Assembly (NCBI RefSeq): GCF_913777995.1
Contig: NZ_CAJYVE010000010.1
Span: 124,001-188,000 of the forward strand
DNA length: 64,000 nucleotides
Reading direction: 5' to 3'
Source of the DNA: an uncultured Pseudomonas sp.
Lineage (GTDB): Bacteria; Pseudomonadota; Gammaproteobacteria; Pseudomonadales; Pseudomonadaceae
Shown: positions 36,247-45,038 of the stretch, in pieces
Position numbering within the stretch: the first letter of the stretch is position 1
Layout: each line of letters opens with the position of its first letter
Translations under genes and position numbers: made by a program
Notes under the pieces: generated by a model
Seen by the model: the letters and a program-made list of their open reading frames with translations, nothing else
Database searches by the model: none
What the model was told of the DNA's origin: nothing

Positions 36247-37626
36247 ATGATCAAAGACCCTTTCGCAAGACTCGGCCTGGACCGGGAAGTCCTCACTGTC
36301 AGCCAGCTCAACGGCCGCGCCCGGGTGCTGCTCGAAGACGTATTCACCGGCATCTGGGTCGAGGGCGAGATTTCCAATCTGTCGCGCCCGGCGTCCGGGC
36401 ATGTCTACTTCACCCTCAAGGACAGCAACGCCCAGGTGCGCTGCGCGCTGTTCCGCCAGAACGCCGCGCGAGTACGCCAGGCGCTCAAGGATGGCCTGCA
36501 GGTCAAGGTCCGCGGCAAGGTCTCTCTCTACGAAGGCCGTGGCGACTACCAATTGATCCTCGATGCTGTCGAGCCCGCTGGCGATGGCGTGCTGCGCCAA
36601 GCCTTCGAAGCCCTCAAGGCCCAACTGGGCGAAGAAGGCCTGTTCAGCACCGAACGCAAGCACCCCCTGCCCCAGCACCCACGCCGCATCGGCATCGTCA
36701 CCTCGCCCACCGGCGCGGTGATCCGCGACATCATCAGTGTGTTCCGCCGTCGCGCCCCGCAGGTCGAGCTGATCCTGATCCCTACCGCCGTGCAAGGCCG
36801 CGAGGCGGTCGGGCAGATCGTCGGCGCCCTGCAACTGGCCGACCGCGCCGGCTTCGACGCGCTGATCCTGGCCCGTGGCGGGGGCTCGCTGGAAGACCTC
36901 TGGTGTTTCAACGAAGAGCCCGTAGCCCGTGCCATCGCCGCCTGCGTTACACCGATCGTCAGCGCAGTGGGGCATGAAACCGACGTTTCCATCAGCGACT
37001 TCGTCGCCGACGTGCGTGCCCCCACCCCGTCGGCGGCCGCCGAGCTGCTGGCCCCCGACACCAGCGACCTGCACCGCCGGGTCGAGAACCTGCAACGTCG
37101 CCTGCACAGCCGCATGCGCGAGAAACTGGCCCGCGAACAATTGCGCCTCGACGGGCTGTCGCGGCGCCTGCGCCACCCCGGCGAGCGGTTGCGTCAGCAG
37201 GCGCAACGCCTGGATGACCTGGATATGCGCCTGCGTCGCGCCTTCGAGCAAGGCATGCGCAAGCAGCAGCTACAGGTCGCTCACCTGCAGAGTCGCCTGG
37301 CCGCCCAGCATCCGGGACGCACCCTGGCCTTCCTGCGCCAGCGCCTGGATGCCCTGGCCGAGCGCCTGCCGCGAGCGATGCGCGAGCAGATCAAGGCCCG
37401 CCGCCTGCAATTGCACAGCCAGATGCAGACCCTGCATGTGGTCAGCCCCTTGGCGACCCTGGGTCGAGGCTACAGCATCCTTCTCGACGAACGGGGCCAG
37501 GCGATCCGCCAGGCCGCGCAGACCCACAACGGCCAGCGCCTCACTGCCCGCTTGGGCGAAGGCGAGCTGCAAGTGCGGGTGGAAGACAACCACCTGACGC
37601 CCGTAACCCTTTCCCTTCTGGACTGA
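36247..37626 (+). CDS. xseA: Exodeoxyribonuclease VII large subunit
   Basis: A 459-residue subunit of ExoVII, which cuts single-stranded DNA from both ends in mismatch repair and recombination. The N-terminal OB fold has VWVEGEISN-like FTGIWVEGEISNLSRPASGH and RCALFRQNA blocks. The central catalytic domain contains GIVTSPTGAVIRDI, ILARGGGSLEDLW and SAVGHETDVSISDFVADVRA (in part), and a long coiled coil rich in Arg, Gln and Leu covers ~270-400. ATG 36247 gives MIKDPFARLGLDREVL, the family start; ATG 36235 would add four residues. The M23 peptidase gene follows after seven bases. Confidence 0.97.
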   Translation: MIKDPFARLGLDREVLTVSQLNGRARVLLEDVFTGIWVEGEISNLSRPASGHVYFTLKDSNAQVRCALFRQNAARVRQALKDGLQVKVRGKVSLYEGRGDYQLILDAVEPAGDGVLRQAFEALKAQLGEEGLFSTERKHPLPQHPRRIGIVTSPTGAVIRDIISVFRRRAPQVELILIPTAVQGREAVGQIVGALQLADRAGFDALILARGGGSLEDLWCFNEEPVARAIAACVTPIVSAVGHETDVSISDFVADVRAPTPSAAAELLAPDTSDLHRRVENLQRRLHSRMREKLAREQLRLDGLSRRLRHPGERLRQQAQRLDDLDMRLRRAFEQGMRKQQLQVAHLQSRLAAQHPGRTLAFLRQRLDALAERLPRAMREQIKARRLQLHSQMQTLHVVSPLATLGRGYSILLDERGQAIRQAAQTHNGQRLTARLGEGELQVRVEDNHLTPVTLSLLD

Positions 37627-37633
37627 CCCGCCG

Positions 37634-38458
37634 ATGCTTCGTCTTATCGCACCGTTGTTCGCCCTGCTGCTCTGCCTGCCAGCACAGGCCGAGAGCTACA
37701 TTTCGCGCATGCTCAACAAGCCGGTACCCGGTGGCGTGGCGGTCATCGACCTGGGCAATGCCGCACAGCCGCCCAAGGCCACCTACCAGGGCAAGCCGGT
37801 GTTGGTGGTGCGCGAACAGGACGGCGGCTGGCTGGCCATCGTCGGCATTCCATTGAGCGTCAAGCCCAGCACCCAGCAGGTCGTGAGTGGTGGCCGCAGC
37901 CTGAACTTCACAGTGGGCAGCAAGAAATACAAGGAACAGCGCATTACCCTGAAGAACCAGAGCCAGGTCACCCCGGACACCGAGCAGACCAAGCGCTACG
38001 AGCGGGAATTGGCCGAGCAGTTACGTGCCTATCGCAGCTTCAGCCCTGGCACGCCGAGCAACCTGATCCTCGACAAGCCGGTGAATGGCCCGCTGTCGAG
38101 TCGCTTCGGTGTGCGCCGCTTCTTCAACGGTGAAGAACGCAACCCGCACTCGGGCCTGGACTTCGCCGTGCCAGCCGGCACGCCGATCAAGTCACCGGCA
38201 GCCGGCAAGGTGATCCTCACCGGTGACTACTTCTTCAATGGCCAGACCGTGTTCGTCGACCACGGCCAGGGTTTCATCAGCATGTTCTGCCACCTGTCAA
38301 AGATCGACGTGAAGGTCGGCGATGCGGTGCCACGCGGCGGCGTGGTGGGCAAGGTCGGCGCCACCGGCCGCGCCACCGGCCCGCACATGCACTGGAACGT
38401 CAGCCTCAACGATGCACGAGTGGACCCGGCGATCTTCATCGGCGCGTACGAGCCCTGA
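37634..38458 (+). CDS. M23-family peptidoglycan endopeptidase
   Basis: A 274-residue exported protein. A signal peptide of ~20 residues (…LPAQAES) precedes a beta-rich N-domain (~25-140). The LytM/M23 domain has the zinc motif NPHSGLDFAVPAGTPI (HxxxD) and GPHMHWNVSL (HxH). Such enzymes cut peptide crosslinks and let the wall expand. It starts seven bases after xseA, so the two genes are probably co-transcribed, although their functions are unrelated. Confidence 0.92.
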   Translation: MLRLIAPLFALLLCLPAQAESYISRMLNKPVPGGVAVIDLGNAAQPPKATYQGKPVLVVREQDGGWLAIVGIPLSVKPSTQQVVSGGRSLNFTVGSKKYKEQRITLKNQSQVTPDTEQTKRYERELAEQLRAYRSFSPGTPSNLILDKPVNGPLSSRFGVRRFFNGEERNPHSGLDFAVPAGTPIKSPAAGKVILTGDYFFNGQTVFVDHGQGFISMFCHLSKIDVKVGDAVPRGGVVGKVGATGRATGPHMHWNVSLNDARVDPAIFIGAYEP

Positions 38459-38500
38459 CCTGACGTCGGAGCCTTGCGTATTGAGCGGCCTTGCCAGCTT

Positions 38501-38646
38501 TTCGCGAGCAAGCTCGCTCCTATAAAAACCGGAAACCGTTTAACCGCCCCGTTGGCGCTTGCTTGCTCGCGATAGCTGCGTCACGTTCACAGCAGATGCA
38601 TGGGTTTTGCTCACCTGTTCTCGAGCAAGCTCGCTCCAACAAAAGC
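38501..38646. repeat. Cluster of three REP-like elements
   Basis: Three related palindromic units follow the M23 gene: TCGCGAGCAAGCTCGCTCC (38502-38520), an inverted copy containing GCTTGCTCGCGATAGCTGCG (38561-38580), and TCGAGCAAGCTCGCTCCAAC (38620-38639). Each can fold on AGCAAGCTCGCT-type symmetry (GAGC/GCTC). Alternating orientation is typical of REP doublets and triplets in Pseudomonas. Confidence 0.8.
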
Positions 38647-38674
38647 CGAAGAGTTCTACTAACCTGAATTGGCA

Positions 38675-39013
38675 CTAGTCGCTATCGCGCCAACGGGCCA
38701 ACCTTTCCTGAGTCGCCTCGCTGAACCCGGCCACGTCCTCCTCCGTCAGCGCATTGCGCGCGTAAAGCGCTATCAGATAGCTGCCAGCCTTGCTGCGCGA
38801 GAACCCCAAGGCATCGAAGGTAAGACGAATATCCTTGATTCCCTCATCAATGATGTTCTTGGTTTTCCACACCTGCTCTCTGGCCGAGAGTCCTTCTATC
38901 TGCATGACCTGCCTGGCCTCGGCGAAAATCTGCTCGAACAGCCGCTCGATGGCGGCGTCATGAATCTTGCTGAGGTGCTTCCAGTCCTTCTCCGGAAACG
39001 GTACGTAGTTCAT
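38675..39013 (-). CDS. Small hypothetical protein, 112 residues
   Basis: A soluble, helical, charged protein with no recognised domain. It begins MNYVPFPEKDWKHLSKIHDA and ends QERLARWRDSD. Its codon use is less GC-biased than its neighbours and the 150 bases upstream (39014-39165) are clearly AT-rich, with runs such as AATAAAAAATTAAAA. This suggests acquisition by transfer or a phage/plasmid relic. It is flanked by REP elements on one side and the leuA region on the other. Confidence 0.6.
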   Translation of the reverse strand: MNYVPFPEKDWKHLSKIHDAAIERLFEQIFAEARQVMQIEGLSAREQVWKTKNIIDEGIKDIRLTFDALGFSRSKAGSYLIALYARNALTEEDVAGFSEATQERLARWRDSD

Positions 39014-39214
39014 AAGTAGTGCCCCGCGGACGAACGAATGAAAGAGAGAAGATAAGACAACTGTACGTGCAACACCTCAAGATATGACGCAATAAAAAAT
39101 TAAAACTCTGGATTCTTACGCCATAAAAAACCCGCCTAACACCAAAAACGAAGATTCCTCTCAATTTTTTGCAACTGCTTGCCAACATTTACCCCAATGG
39201 TTACGGTTGGCCCC
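39014..39214. other. AT-rich intergenic stretch between the small hypothetical gene and the leuA leader
   Basis: About 200 bases of unusually AT-rich sequence for this genome, especially 39080-39175. It carries the promoter regions of the two divergent units. Several TTGNNA-like and TANNNT-like hexamers exist, but none gives a clear pair. Confidence 0.5.
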
Positions 39215-39301
39215 ATGAAAACCTCTCAAACCCTCATTCTGCTGCGTCAGCACGCCTGCCTGGATCTGGTCAGCGCACGACTGCCAGGCCTGACCGTCTG
39301 A
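39215..39301 (+). CDS. Candidate leucine-rich leader peptide upstream of leuA
   Basis: A 28-codon frame starts [13 protein letters not shown] and ends PGLTV-stop, 82 bases before leuA. Seven of 28 residues are Leu and three more are Ile or Val, as in leader peptides that sense charged branched-chain tRNAs. GGTCAG (39268-39273) and CTGACC (39290-39295) can pair inside it, and GGCCG (39336-39340) can pair with CGGCC (39349-39353) downstream. No U-run terminator follows, so classical attenuation is not shown. No strong ribosome-binding site is seen. The function is inferred from composition and position. Confidence 0.5.
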   Translation: MKTSQTLILLRQHACLDLVSARLPGLTV

Positions 39302-39383
39302 CCTCGCCCCTGCCTCATCCGCATTCGTATTGCCTGGCCGCCCTCTATCGGCCGCTATAGCACAAGCACAAAGGATTAGCCCG

Positions 39384-41060
39384 ATGACCATGCTCAAAGA
39401 CCCTTCGAAGAAGTACCGTGCGTTTCCGACCATCAACCTGCCGGACCGCACCTGGCCTTCGAAGTCCATTACCCAGGCGCCAATCTGGTGCAGCTCCGAC
39501 CTGCGCGACGGCAACCAGTCGCTGATCGAGCCAATGGACTCGGCCAAGAAGCTGCGCTTTTGGAAGACCCTGGTCAGCGTAGGCGTCAAGGAAATCGAAG
39601 CCGCCTTCCCAGCCGCCTCGCAGACCGACTTCGACTTCGTCCGCACCCTGATCGAAGACAACCATGTGCCCGAGGACACCACCATTCAGGTGCTGACCCA
39701 GGCCCGTGAAGACCTCATCGCCCGTACCTTCGAATCGCTGCGCGGCGCCAAGAAAGCCATCGTCCACCTGTACAACGCCACCAGCCCGTCGTTCCGCCGC
39801 ATTGTCTTCAACCAGGACAAGCAAGGCGTGAAGGACATCGCGGTCAATGCCGCCAAGCTGTTCGTCAAGTACGCTGCCCAGCAGCCGGAAACCCAATGGA
39901 CCTTCCAGTATTCGCCAGAGACCTTCAGCGCCACCGAGCTGGAGTTCGCCAAGGAAGTCTGTGACGCGGTCATCGAGGTGTGGAACCCGACTCCGGAACA
40001 CAAGATCATTCTCAACCTGCCGGCCACTGTCGAAGTCTCGACACCGAACGTCTACGCCGACCAGATCGAGTGGTTCTGCCGTCACGTCAACCGTCGTGAC
40101 AGCGTGCTGATCAGCCTGCACACCCACAACGACCGTGGCACCGGCGTAGCCGCCACTGAGCTGGGCCTGATGGCCGGCGCCGATCGTGTCGAAGGCTGCC
40201 TGTTCGGCAACGGCGAGCGCACCGGCAACGTCGACCTGGTGACCCTGGGCCTGAACCTCTATACCCAGGGTGTCGACCCTGAGCTGGACTTCTCCGACAT
40301 CGACGGCATCCGCAAGGTGGTCGAAGAGTGCAACCAGATCCCGGTACACCCACGCCACCCTTACGTCGGCGACCTGGTGCACACCGCCTTTTCCGGCTCG
40401 CACCAGGATGCGATCCGCAAGGGCTTCTCCCAGCAGAAAGACGATGCGCTCTGGGAAGTGCCTTACCTGCCGATCGACCCGGCCGATATCGGCCGCAGTT
40501 ACGAGGCGGTGATCCGCGTCAACAGCCAGTCCGGCAAGGGCGGTATCACCTACCTGCTGGAGCAGGAATACGGTATTTCCCTGCCACGCCGTATGCAGAT
40601 CGAGTTCAGCCAGGTGGTGCAGGGTGAAACCGACCGCCTGGGCCTGGAAATGACCGCGCAGCAGATCTACGCCCTGTTCAAGCGCGAGTATCTGCAGGCC
40701 AATAAACCGTACGCCCTGGTCAGCCACCGCCTGCAGGAAGAGAACAACACCAGTGCCGTGGATGCCGAGGTCAACGTCAACGACGAAACCCACCACTGGA
40801 AAGGCAAGGGTAATGGTGCACTGGAAGCGCTGGTCTCCAGCCTGCCAGTGCGGGTCGAGATCATGGACTACAACGAGCACGCCATCGGGGCTGGCACGAC
40901 CGCCAAGGCGGCGGCCTACATCGAACTGCGCGTCAACGGCGAACGCGCCGTGCATGGCGTGGGTATCGACGAAAACATCACCACCGCCAGCTTCAAGGCC
41001 CTGTTCAGCGCACTGAATCGCTCGCTGAGCCAGTCGCCGACCACCTCCGCTGCAGCCTGA
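39384..41060 (+). CDS. leuA: 2-isopropylmalate synthase
   Basis: A 558-residue enzyme joining acetyl-CoA and 2-oxoisovalerate, the first committed step of leucine synthesis. This is the long type that opens [20 protein letters not shown]. The catalytic barrel has [15 protein letters not shown] near 40, [11 protein letters not shown] and [23 protein letters not shown] metal/substrate blocks (shown in part). A C-terminal regulatory domain (~430-558) with [14 protein letters not shown] and [16 protein letters not shown] binds leucine for feedback inhibition. ATG 39384 follows AAAGGA. A strong terminator lies just downstream, so leuA is monocistronic here. Confidence 0.97.
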   Translation: MTMLKDPSKKYRAFPTINLPDRTWPSKSITQAPIWCSSDLRDGNQSLIEPMDSAKKLRFWKTLVSVGVKEIEAAFPAASQTDFDFVRTLIEDNHVPEDTTIQVLTQAREDLIARTFESLRGAKKAIVHLYNATSPSFRRIVFNQDKQGVKDIAVNAAKLFVKYAAQQPETQWTFQYSPETFSATELEFAKEVCDAVIEVWNPTPEHKIILNLPATVEVSTPNVYADQIEWFCRHVNRRDSVLISLHTHNDRGTGVAATELGLMAGADRVEGCLFGNGERTGNVDLVTLGLNLYTQGVDPELDFSDIDGIRKVVEECNQIPVHPRHPYVGDLVHTAFSGSHQDAIRKGFSQQKDDALWEVPYLPIDPADIGRSYEAVIRVNSQSGKGGITYLLEQEYGISLPRRMQIEFSQVVQGETDRLGLEMTAQQIYALFKREYLQANKPYALVSHRLQEENNTSAVDAEVNVNDETHHWKGKGNGALEALVSSLPVRVEIMDYNEHAIGAGTTAKAAAYIELRVNGERAVHGVGIDENITTASFKALFSALNRSLSQSPTTSAAA

Positions 41061-41069
41061 CCCCCCTGC

Positions 41070-41115
41070 AAACTTCGCCTCAAAATGCACCCTATTGGTG
41101 CTTGAGGCGAAGTTT
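41070..41115. terminator. Long hairpin terminator of leuA
   Basis: AAACTTCGCCTCAA (41070-41083) pairs perfectly with TTGAGGCGAAGTTT (41102-41115), with an inner GCACC/GGTGC stem. The 14-bp outer stem ends in TTTT. It begins nine bases after the leuA stop. Confidence 0.9.
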
Positions 41116-41545
41116 TCTCCTGTTTTTGCCCCACCGTTGTGCAAGTTGCATTTCTCGCATACCCCCCGCACATTCGGCATAAGGCACGCCCAAATCACCG
41201 TGATAGCATTGCGGCCTTAAACGTTTCAGGCATAAGCCGCTTGACCTGCTCGGGTCATCTCATCTGGCTGTTAACGTGCCTCTAGCGCGTTGAATCACAA
41301 GTTGGCTGCACAATCCTGATCGTGCCTTTGACCACCATGCTGCATGGCCACGCCTGACAGCCAAGATCACTGGCCATTTTTTGCACGAACTTGTGAGTCA
41401 CCACACTAGGCTGTAATCCTTATTTATCACGACGACCATCGCATTGATTTTCGAACGAGAATCCTGCACGGAGCGACTCACCGTGCATTGAGAAAACCGT
41501 CGGCCTCGCTGCTGCCAGGCTGACCCTGCCCTACATGGAGCGACT
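41116..41545. other. 430-bp non-coding region before the oxaloacetate decarboxylase gene
   Basis: I find no coding frame of conviction. It holds scattered dyads, for example CATGCTGCATGGCCA near 41336-41350, and TTGTGA(N17)TAATCC near 41391-41419, a weak promoter-like pair. It ends in CATGGAGCGACT just before ATG 41546 (GGAG as ribosome-binding site). A small regulatory RNA cannot be excluded. Confidence 0.45.
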
Positions 41546-42415
41546 ATGCCCAAGGCTTCCCATCAAGGCCTGCGCCGCAGCTTTCGTGCGCTGACCTCTT
41601 CCAGTTCCTGCTACCGCACCGCCTCGGTATTCGACCCCATGTCCGCCCGCATCGCGGCCGACCTCGGCTTCGAAGTCGGTATCCTCGGCGGCTCGGTCGC
41701 CTCGCTGCAGGTGCTGGCAGCTCCGGACTTCGCGCTGATCACCCTCACCGAGTTCGTCGAGCAGGCCACCCGTATTGGCCGCGTCGCCGAGCTGCCCTTC
41801 ATTGCCGACGCCGACCATGGCTACGGCAACGCGCTGAACGTGATGCGCACCGTGATCGAGCTGGAGCGCGCCGGCGTGGCGGCCCTGACCATCGAAGATA
41901 CCCTGCTGCCAGCGCAATTCGGCCGCAAATCCACCGACCTGATCTCGGTAGCGGAAGGCGTGGGCAAGATGCGCGCCGCGCTGGAAGCCCGTGTAGACCC
42001 TGAACTGTCGATCTTCGCCCGCACCAATGCCGGTATCCTGCCGGTGGCCGAGGCCAACGATCGCATGAAGCAGTACCAGGCCACCGGTGTTGACGGCATC
42101 ACCGTGGTCGGCGTGCGTGATTTCGAGCATCTGGCGCAGATTTCCGAAGGCATCACCGTGCCGATGATGCTGGTCACCTACGGCAACCCAGAGCTGCTGG
42201 ACAATAAGCGCCTGGCGGAAATGGGCGTGCGCATCTGCGTGGATGGTCACGCGGCCTACTTCGCGGCGATCAAGGCGACCTACGACAGCCTGCGTGCACA
42301 GCGCCAGATCACCTGCAAGACCAGCGAAATGAGCGCCACCGAGCTGACCCACACCTACACGCAGCCGGAAGACTACGTGCAGTGGGCGAAGAAGTTTATG
42401 AACGTGAACGAGTAA
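41546..42415 (+). CDS. Oxaloacetate decarboxylase (PEP mutase/isocitrate lyase superfamily)
   Basis: A 289-residue beta-barrel enzyme of the PEP mutase/isocitrate lyase superfamily. The metal-binding and active-site blocks are [50 protein letters not shown] and IFARTNA. This arrangement matches the Pseudomonas aeruginosa PA4872 type of oxaloacetate decarboxylase; other superfamily members include carboxyphosphonoenolpyruvate mutases and methylisocitrate lyases, which carry KKCGH where this protein does not. It probably makes pyruvate from oxaloacetate. It is followed by a bidirectional terminator. Confidence 0.9.
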   Translation: MPKASHQGLRRSFRALTSSSSCYRTASVFDPMSARIAADLGFEVGILGGSVASLQVLAAPDFALITLTEFVEQATRIGRVAELPFIADADHGYGNALNVMRTVIELERAGVAALTIEDTLLPAQFGRKSTDLISVAEGVGKMRAALEARVDPELSIFARTNAGILPVAEANDRMKQYQATGVDGITVVGVRDFEHLAQISEGITVPMMLVTYGNPELLDNKRLAEMGVRICVDGHAAYFAAIKATYDSLRAQRQITCKTSEMSATELTHTYTQPEDYVQWAKKFMNVNE

Positions 42416-42427
42416 GCGCCGGGCATT

Positions 42428-42465
42428 AAAAAACCTCCGTCTCTGGCGAGACCGGAGGTTTTTTT
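42428..42465. terminator. Bidirectional terminator
   Basis: AAAAAACCTCCG and CGGAGGTTTTTT form a stem with an inner TCTC/GAGA pair, and T-runs on both strands. It lies between the convergent oxaloacetate decarboxylase and FlxA-like genes. Confidence 0.9.
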
Positions 42466-42480
42466 GTGCCCTCGATAATC

Positions 42481-42903
42481 TCAGGCGGTGGTGTTCACGC
42501 TACCCTGGGCCTGCAACTGCATCAGCGAACCCTGCAAGCTGACCAGCTGCGCGCTGGTGGTGGCGATCTGTGCCTGGATGGTCGCCACCTGAGCGGCCTT
42601 CTCCACTTCAGAGCCTTTGCTCTTCTGTGCAGCCGCCAGCTGCTGCTGCAATTGCTGCAGTTGCTTCTGAGCCTCTTTGATCTGCTTCTCGAGCTGCTCG
42701 GTCATCTGCTCGGTAGATGACTTGCCACTGGAGGCGCCCCCGCCTGCAGCGGTGGCGGTCAGCTTGCTGGTGTCAGCGGACACTGCGGAAGACTTGCCCT
42801 TGTCATCGGCAGTGGTGTCTTGCGCCTGCTGTGCTGGCGTGCGGGCACCCAGTGAAAGCACGCTGCTGTAGCTGGTCAGCGAACTGGTGTTGATCGTAGT
42901 CAT
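42481..42903 (-). CDS. FlxA-like coiled-coil protein (second copy of the type)
   Basis: A 140-residue soluble protein. Residues 1-65 are Ser/Thr/Ala-rich and likely disordered; ~66-130 form a strong coiled coil rich in Gln and Lys (EKQIKEAQKQLQQLQQQLAA) followed by IQAQIATTSAQLVSLQGSLM. It has the same plan as the protein at 25570-26058. ATG 42903 has an excellent AGAGGAGG site and gives MTTINTSSLTSYSSV. Its role is unknown; a coiled-coil partner or flagellar-type accessory is only a family-based guess. It shares the terminator at 42428 with its convergent neighbour. Confidence 0.72.
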   Translation of the reverse strand: MTTINTSSLTSYSSVLSLGARTPAQQAQDTTADDKGKSSAVSADTSKLTATAAGGGASSGKSSTEQMTEQLEKQIKEAQKQLQQLQQQLAAAQKSKGSEVEKAAQVATIQAQIATTSAQLVSLQGSLMQLQAQGSVNTTA

Positions 42904-42962
42904 GACGACCTCCTCTGATATTGCCAGCTGTATCGGCCGCCGGCCGCGCAACTGAAGGGCGA

Positions 42963-43754
42963 TCATTGTATCCGGAAGGTATCAACATCCAGATAAGCAG
43001 GAAAACGGTCGCGATAGGCAGCCAGTCCGGCGCCGTCCAGGGTCGCCGTGAACACTCCGTCGGCTGTTCCGACCTCCAGCAGGCTGTCACCCTGGAAATC
43101 CAGCACTTGGCTGTCACCGGCATACACCAGGCCATTGCCATCCTTGCCGACCCGATTCACCGCCGCCACATAGCAGAGGTTTTCGATGGCCCGCGCAGGC
43201 AGCAGACGATTCCAGTGCAAACGGCGGGCGCCTGGCCAGTTGGCGACATAAAGCAGCAGATCGGTGTCCATGGCATCGCGGCTCCACACCGGAAAGCGCA
43301 GGTCGTAGCAGATCAGCGGGCGGATGCGCCAGCCATTGAGCTCGACGACGACCTGCTGCTCACCGGCACTGTAGTGTTCATGTTCGCCGGCCATGCGGAA
43401 CAGGTGGCGCTTGTCGTAGTGCGCCAGCTCACCGTCGGGGCGCGCCCAGTACAGACGGTTGCGGTAACTGCCATCGGCGGCCTGCACGATCACGCTGCCG
43501 GTCACCACCGCCTCCAGGCGCTGCGCCTGGGCCAGCAGCCACTGCGCGGCCGGACCGTTCTCCGGCTCGAACTGGCCTGCCGAATCCATGCTGAAACCGG
43601 TGCTGAACATCTCCGGCAGAATCACCAGGTCGGCGCCATGAGCCTGCTTGAGCAGGTCATCGAAGTGAGCGAAGTTGGCTTGCGGGTCGTGCCAGGCCAG
43701 CTGGGTTTGCACCAGGGCCAGCTTCAGCGGCGGCAGCGTGTTCAGATCGCGCAT
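42963..43754 (-). CDS. Carbon-nitrogen hydrolase, omega-amidase (YafV/NIT2-like)
   Basis: A 263-residue nitrilase-superfamily amidase. The Glu-Lys-Cys triad lies in LPEMFSTGFS, YDKRHLFRM and LICYDLRFPVWSR. This form of the motif (ICYDLRFPVW) is typical of YafV and mammalian NIT2, which hydrolyse 2-oxoglutaramate and 2-oxosuccinamate, the keto products of Gln/Asn transamination. It overlaps the upstream aminotransferase by 13 bases. That enzyme's glutamine-dependent transamination would feed this amidase, so the pair forms the 'glutamine transaminase-omega-amidase' route. Confidence 0.9.
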   Translation of the reverse strand: MRDLNTLPPLKLALVQTQLAWHDPQANFAHFDDLLKQAHGADLVILPEMFSTGFSMDSAGQFEPENGPAAQWLLAQAQRLEAVVTGSVIVQAADGSYRNRLYWARPDGELAHYDKRHLFRMAGEHEHYSAGEQQVVVELNGWRIRPLICYDLRFPVWSRDAMDTDLLLYVANWPGARRLHWNRLLPARAIENLCYVAAVNRVGKDGNGLVYAGDSQVLDFQGDSLLEVGTADGVFTATLDGAGLAAYRDRFPAYLDVDTFRIQ

Positions 43755-44890
43755 AGTTTTTCCGCTGCCTGGCGCAGCGTCTCCTCACGTTTGGCGAAGC
43801 ACAGACGAATCAGCCGCTGACCTTCGGGCGGCTGCTGATAGAACACCGAGACTGGAATGCTGGCCACGCCGTGCTCACGGGTCATCCACAGGGCCATGTC
43901 GACATCCTTGAGGTCTGGACGGATCTGCGAATAGTCCACCAGCTGAAAGTAGGTGCCGGCCACGGGCTGGAAGGTGAAGCGCGAGCCGGCCAGTTGGTTG
44001 CAGAAGAAATCCCGCTTGGCCTGATAGAACCCTGGCAACTCGTCGAGGTGCTCGGGGTGTTCGGCCATGAACTCGGCCAGGGCGAACTGCAAGGGTGTGA
44101 CGCCGCAAAAACTCACGTACTGGTGCACCTTGCGCAGCTCTGCGGTCAAGGCCGGCGGCGCCACCACGTAGCCGGTTTTCCAGCCGGTGACGTGGTAAGT
44201 CTTGCCAAACGAGCTGACCACGAAAGCCCGCGCATACAGCGCCTCATGGGCCAGCACACTGGCATGCTGACGGCCGTCGTAGACCAGGTGCTCGTAGACC
44301 TCGTCGCTAATCACGTAGATGTCGCGGTCGGCGATCAGCCGGGCCAGTTGATCCAGCTCGGCCCGACTGATCAACGCACCGCAAGGGTTGTGCGGGGTGT
44401 TGATGATGATCATGCGGGTGCGCGGGCTCAGCGCGTCGCTGAGTGCCTGCCAGTCGATGGGGAAATCCCGGGCATCGAGCTGCACATGCACACAGCGCCC
44501 GCCGGCCAGCTCCACCGAGGGCTCATAGCTGTCGTAGCAGGGGTCGAAGACGATCACCTCGTCACCGGGCCGGATCACCGCCTGCACGGCGCAGAAGATG
44601 GCCTGGGTGGCACCGGGCGTAATGGTCACCTCACTGTCGGCATCGACCTGCGCGCCATACAGGCGAGCGATCTTCGCCGCCACCTGCTCGCGCAAAGCGG
44701 GCAGGCCGGTCATCGGTGAATACTGGTTGCGTCCCTCGGCCACGTGCCGGCCCACCGCATCGCGCAGCGCCTGCGGCCCATCGAAATCGGGAAAGCCCTG
44801 AGACAGGTTGATCGCCCCGGTCTGCGCCGCGAGCTGAGACATGACGGTAAAGATGGTGGTGCCCACATTGGGCAACTTGCTGTCGAGCAT
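43742..44890 (-). CDS. PLP-dependent aminotransferase (methionine/glutamine transaminase, YbdL/MtnE-like)
   Basis: A 382-residue fold-type I aminotransferase. The PLP lysine is in SSFGKTYHVTGWKTGY; other blocks are INLSQGFPDFDGP, NQYSPMTGLPALREQV, NTPHNPCG and ISDEVYEHLVYD. The sequence style is that of YbdL and kynurenine-aminotransferase-like methionine aminotransferases, which use KMTB or pyruvate with Gln/Met donors. ATG 44890 was chosen since the upstream frame (to 44971) reads into a repeat-like stretch. The omega-amidase gene begins before this gene's stop (13-base overlap), so both are coupled. Confidence 0.9.
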   Translation of the reverse strand: MLDSKLPNVGTTIFTVMSQLAAQTGAINLSQGFPDFDGPQALRDAVGRHVAEGRNQYSPMTGLPALREQVAAKIARLYGAQVDADSEVTITPGATQAIFCAVQAVIRPGDEVIVFDPCYDSYEPSVELAGGRCVHVQLDARDFPIDWQALSDALSPRTRMIIINTPHNPCGALISRAELDQLARLIADRDIYVISDEVYEHLVYDGRQHASVLAHEALYARAFVVSSFGKTYHVTGWKTGYVVAPPALTAELRKVHQYVSFCGVTPLQFALAEFMAEHPEHLDELPGFYQAKRDFFCNQLAGSRFTFQPVAGTYFQLVDYSQIRPDLKDVDMALWMTREHGVASIPVSVFYQQPPEGQRLIRLCFAKREETLRQAAEKLCAI

Positions 44891-44940
44891 GGAAGGCCTG
44901 CGCTGGGGATGAACCGAAGGGTTCAACCCTAGCGCAGGTT

Positions 44941-45037
44941 TGAGCTGCAAGCTACAAGCTGCAAGCCACAAGAAAAAGCCAAGGCAGAGCGCGCACCGCT
45001 TTTTCTTGCCGCTTATGGCTTGCAGCTTGCCGCTGCT
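44941..45037. repeat. Imperfect inverted repeat of AGCTGCAAGC type
   Basis: On the left, AGCTGCAAGCTACAAGCTGC is followed by AAGCCACAAGAAAAAG; on the right, CTTTTTCTTGCCGCTTATGG is followed by CTTGCAGCTTGCCGCT. The two arms are imperfect inverted copies separated by ~20 bases. The tandem CAAGCTGCAAGC pattern is a known type of extragenic repeat in pseudomonads. The right arm abuts the der stop, so it may also end der transcription. Confidence 0.75.
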
Positions 45038-45038
45038 T

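Noticed and set aside
41116..41545. Looked for a small RNA or a hidden gene in the 430-bp gap before oxaloacetate decarboxylase
   Set aside because: No open frame with a start signal and no clear promoter-terminator pair; kept as an unexplained intergenic region only.
44941..45037. Considered as an attenuator or regulatory RNA before the aminotransferase
   Set aside because: The tandem CAAGCTGC pattern and imperfect inversion fit an extragenic repeat better, and it lies upstream of the start without any leader frame.
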